A DNA stretch of 64,000 nucleotides from Aptenodytes patagonicus (lineage: Eukaryota > Chordata > Aves > Sphenisciformes > Spheniscidae). How positions within the stretch are numbered: position 1 is the stretch's first letter; the number at the start of each line of letters is the position of its first letter. Where the stretch lies: NCBI RefSeq assembly GCF_965638725.1, contig NC_134963.1, positions 3,913,501 to 3,977,500 of the forward strand, given 5' to 3'. Under the pieces are notes generated by a model that worked only from the letters and a program-made list of their open reading frames with translations, was not told where the DNA came from and made no database searches. The translations under genes and the position numbers were made by a program. Shown piece by piece: positions 62,252 to 64,000 of the stretch.

Positions 62252-64000
62252 TCACACACAAGTGGGTGGTTGTAATGTCGACTCATATTTTGCAAGGTGA
62301 GTTTTCTGTGGATGTTGAGGTTTTTTGTAGATTCCGCTACTTGTAATAACACTTGCAGGTTTTCTCCTACTTCTCTTCTTTAATCTTCGACTACAAACAT
62401 TTTGCCAGGACTGAAGAGTCTTGGAAGTCCAGATCCACATACCACTAGTAATGCCCACAACTAATAACATAAAAATTTTGACCATAAAAATTTCTACTGC
62501 TGGAATGGAGTTATTCATCATGCAGTCTAAATTTTTAGTCTGATTGTTCATCTTGCATTTCTGTTGAGTCGCCACGATTTTCCAATAATCCATATTAAGT
62601 CTTTCATAAAAATAGCAAGCTATCACACAAGTTGCAGGCACTGTATACAGGACTGAGAAGACACCAATCCTGACCATAAGTTTCTCCAACTTGTCAGTAT
62701 TTTCTCCACCTGTTTTCATCACCCTCCTGATATGAAAAAGGGCCACGAAACCAGAAAGAATAAAAGAAGTGCCAATGATTAGATAACAAGCCAAAGGAAT
62801 GAGTACAAACCCCGTCAAGGCATTCACATCCATGCTTCCAACATAGCACAACCCTGTCAGCTCATCTCCAGCCACCCTCCTCATAACTAGGATCATTATG
62901 GTCTTCACAGCTGGAATGGCCCATGCTGCCAAATGAAAGTAGCTACTGTTTGCTTCGATTGCTTCATGCCCCCATTTTTTCCCAGCTGCTAGAAACCAAG
63001 TTAAAGTCAAGATTACCCACCACAAGGAACTTGCCATACCAAAGTAATACAGAACCAGGAACACAATGGTGCAGCCAGTGCTCTCCAGTCCTTCCTGGAT
63101 GACATAGAGTTGGCCGCTGTCCCTATCACAGGCAATACTTTCAGCACCTGAAAAGAGGCGAATAATGTACCCCACTGAGTAGACACAGTAGCACATTGAG
63201 AGGAAGATAATGGGCCTCTCGGGGTACTTGAAACGCTGAGGGTCTATCAGAAAAGTGAGTACAGTAAAAGCACTGGAGAAGAAGCACAGAATGGACCAGA
63301 TGGCAATCCAAATGACAGCAAATTGTTTGTCATCCTTGCTCCAGTAAACATCAACCCCTGGAGTGCAGAGCGGCGCGCAGGAAGCACTCTTTTCCACGTG
63401 GTGGAACTTGCCAGGATTTTCACAGGAGGTTCTGCTGAGGCTGTCCTTGTGCTGCTGCAGATCGTGGCCACTGCTGGGCCTCTGTGGACGAAACATGGGT
63501 GGCAGCATGCTGGATCCTCTGGGTGGCTCATCTGATCCGTTGTTGGGGGCTTCCATGCACAGGTAATTAGGGTCATTCTTGTTGGGCAGTTTGCTGCAGT
63601 CTAAGGAGTCTGGCCATTTAAAATTGAACTGCTCCATAATAGGAGAGCATTTCAGCCTCGCCTGCTCGCACATAACCCTGCAGGCTGGGATCGGTGTAGA
63701 AACCTGCTCTGTGCACATAGGGGCATAGAGGGAGCAGAGGAAAAATTTCAGGTGGCTGTGGCAACCATACTCCACCAAGGGGGCAAACTCGTGCAGCTGA
63801 ATGGCAGCTTCCCTTTGGTTTTCATGCCCCATCAGGTTAGGCATCCTCGTCATGTTGTACCCTATATCCTTGCACATGGGGATTTCTATCGGCTGGCACC
63901 TCCCGTCACCGGGGCGGTCAATGTCTATGGAGCTTATCCCCGTGCAGAGGCAGGCCAGCCAGCCCAGCACCAGGAGAGTCTGCACGAAGTTCCTCGCCGC
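62252..64000 (-). CDS. FZD10: Frizzled-10 Wnt receptor, single exon, 5' end cut by window edge
   Basis: Seven-pass Frizzled-class receptor of the plasma membrane that binds Wnt through its extracellular cysteine-rich domain and signals through Dishevelled. Residues are counted from the first codon in the window (64000-63998). A hydrophobic signal peptide covers about 6-24. The cysteine-rich domain has all ten expected cysteines (35, 43, 80, 89, 96, 107, 111, 118, 135, 148) and glycosylation sequons at N49 (NMT) and N154 (NGS). A linker leads to seven hydrophobic segments, the first at about 227-252. The Dishevelled-binding motif KTLQSW is at 527-532, and the protein ends in TCV, a class I PDZ-ligand pattern. 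FZD10 is preferred over FZD9 and FZD4 from the CRD text (RPGDGRCQPIEIPMC), the membrane core and the PTCV end. The 582 codons visible compare with 581 residues in human FZD10, so few are missing. No frameshift or intron is seen, and FZD10 is single-exon in other vertebrates. The codon at 63985-63983 is GTG, the frame runs on to the edge, and the next internal Met is inside the CRD, so the true ATG is outside. Confidence 0.97.
   Translation of the reverse strand, partial: AARNFVQTLLVLGWLACLCTGISSIDIDRPGDGRCQPIEIPMCKDIGYNMTRMPNLMGHENQREAAIQLHEFAPLVEYGCHSHLKFFLCSLYAPMCTEQVSTPIPACRVMCEQARLKCSPIMEQFNFKWPDSLDCSKLPNKNDPNYLCMEAPNNGSDEPPRGSSMLPPMFRPQRPSSGHDLQQHKDSLSRTSCENPGKFHHVEKSASCAPLCTPGVDVYWSKDDKQFAVIWIAIWSILCFFSSAFTVLTFLIDPQRFKYPERPIIFLSMCYCVYSVGYIIRLFSGAESIACDRDSGQLYVIQEGLESTGCTIVFLVLYYFGMASSLWWVILTLTWFLAAGKKWGHEAIEANSSYFHLAAWAIPAVKTIMILVMRRVAGDELTGLCYVGSMDVNALTGFVLIPLACYLIIGTSFILSGFVALFHIRRVMKTGGENTDKLEKLMVRIGVFSVLYTVPATCVIACYFYERLNMDYWKIVATQQKCKMNNQTKNLDCMMNNSIPAVEIFMVKIFMLLVVGITSGMWIWTSKTLQSWQNVCSRRLKKRSRRKPASVITSSGIYKKPQHPQKTHLAKYESTLQPPTCV

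Noticed and set aside
63247..63576. Open frames on both strands inside the FZD10 coding region (also 63323-63566 plus strand)
   Set aside because: They are shadows of the FZD10 frame, which has full domain support.

Overview
The window reads as a piece of a bird (at least sauropsid) chromosome. It is AT-rich, and almost all of it lacks recognisable coding sequence. Only one clear young-type retrotransposon is visible: a 5'-truncated CR1 LINE with the avian 3' end made of ATTCTATG-like octamers, at 10783-10896. Old, decayed repeats are sprinkled thinly through the rest. Low repeat density, a CR1 tail and degraded MIR and sauropsid repeats together fit a bird. I cannot name the species.

The single protein-coding gene I can support is at the right edge on the minus strand. 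It is FZD10, the Wnt receptor Frizzled-10, present as one uninterrupted exon from 64000 down to a TGA at 62252. The reading frame is still open at the window edge, and the first start-like codon in the window (63985-63983) is GTG, so the real ATG lies just outside. A 3'UTR of about 1.1 kb follows. It ends near 61155, at overlapping ATTAAA/AATAAA signals (61173-61184) with a GT-rich element beyond them.

From 1 to about 61150 the window is a gene desert on the 3' side of FZD10. I found no second gene, no tRNA or rRNA, no CRISPR array and no intact transposon. What it does hold is the following. (i) The CR1 fragment. (ii) Several MIR-type SINE relics, the clearest at 23751-23920 on the plus strand and 15090-15175 on the minus strand. 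(iii) Other ancient interspersed repeats of sauropsid type, at 38941-39030, 46577-46735, 43580-43632 and 6557-6600. (iv) A diverged repeat pair about 2.2 kb apart, at 44630-44860 and 46795-47040. (v) Microsatellites and short tandem duplications. (vi) Two striking palindromes, at 24680-24725 and 54271-54307. (vii) Several stretches that look like conserved regulatory DNA, although conservation cannot be measured here.

Frizzled genes are commonly controlled by distant enhancers in flanking deserts, so the most plausible role for the non-coding part is a cis-regulatory landscape for FZD10. That is inference. I did not find a convincing undescribed multi-gene system. The best leads are the two palindromes, the diverged repeat pair and the odd homopolymer tracts in the FZD10 3'UTR.
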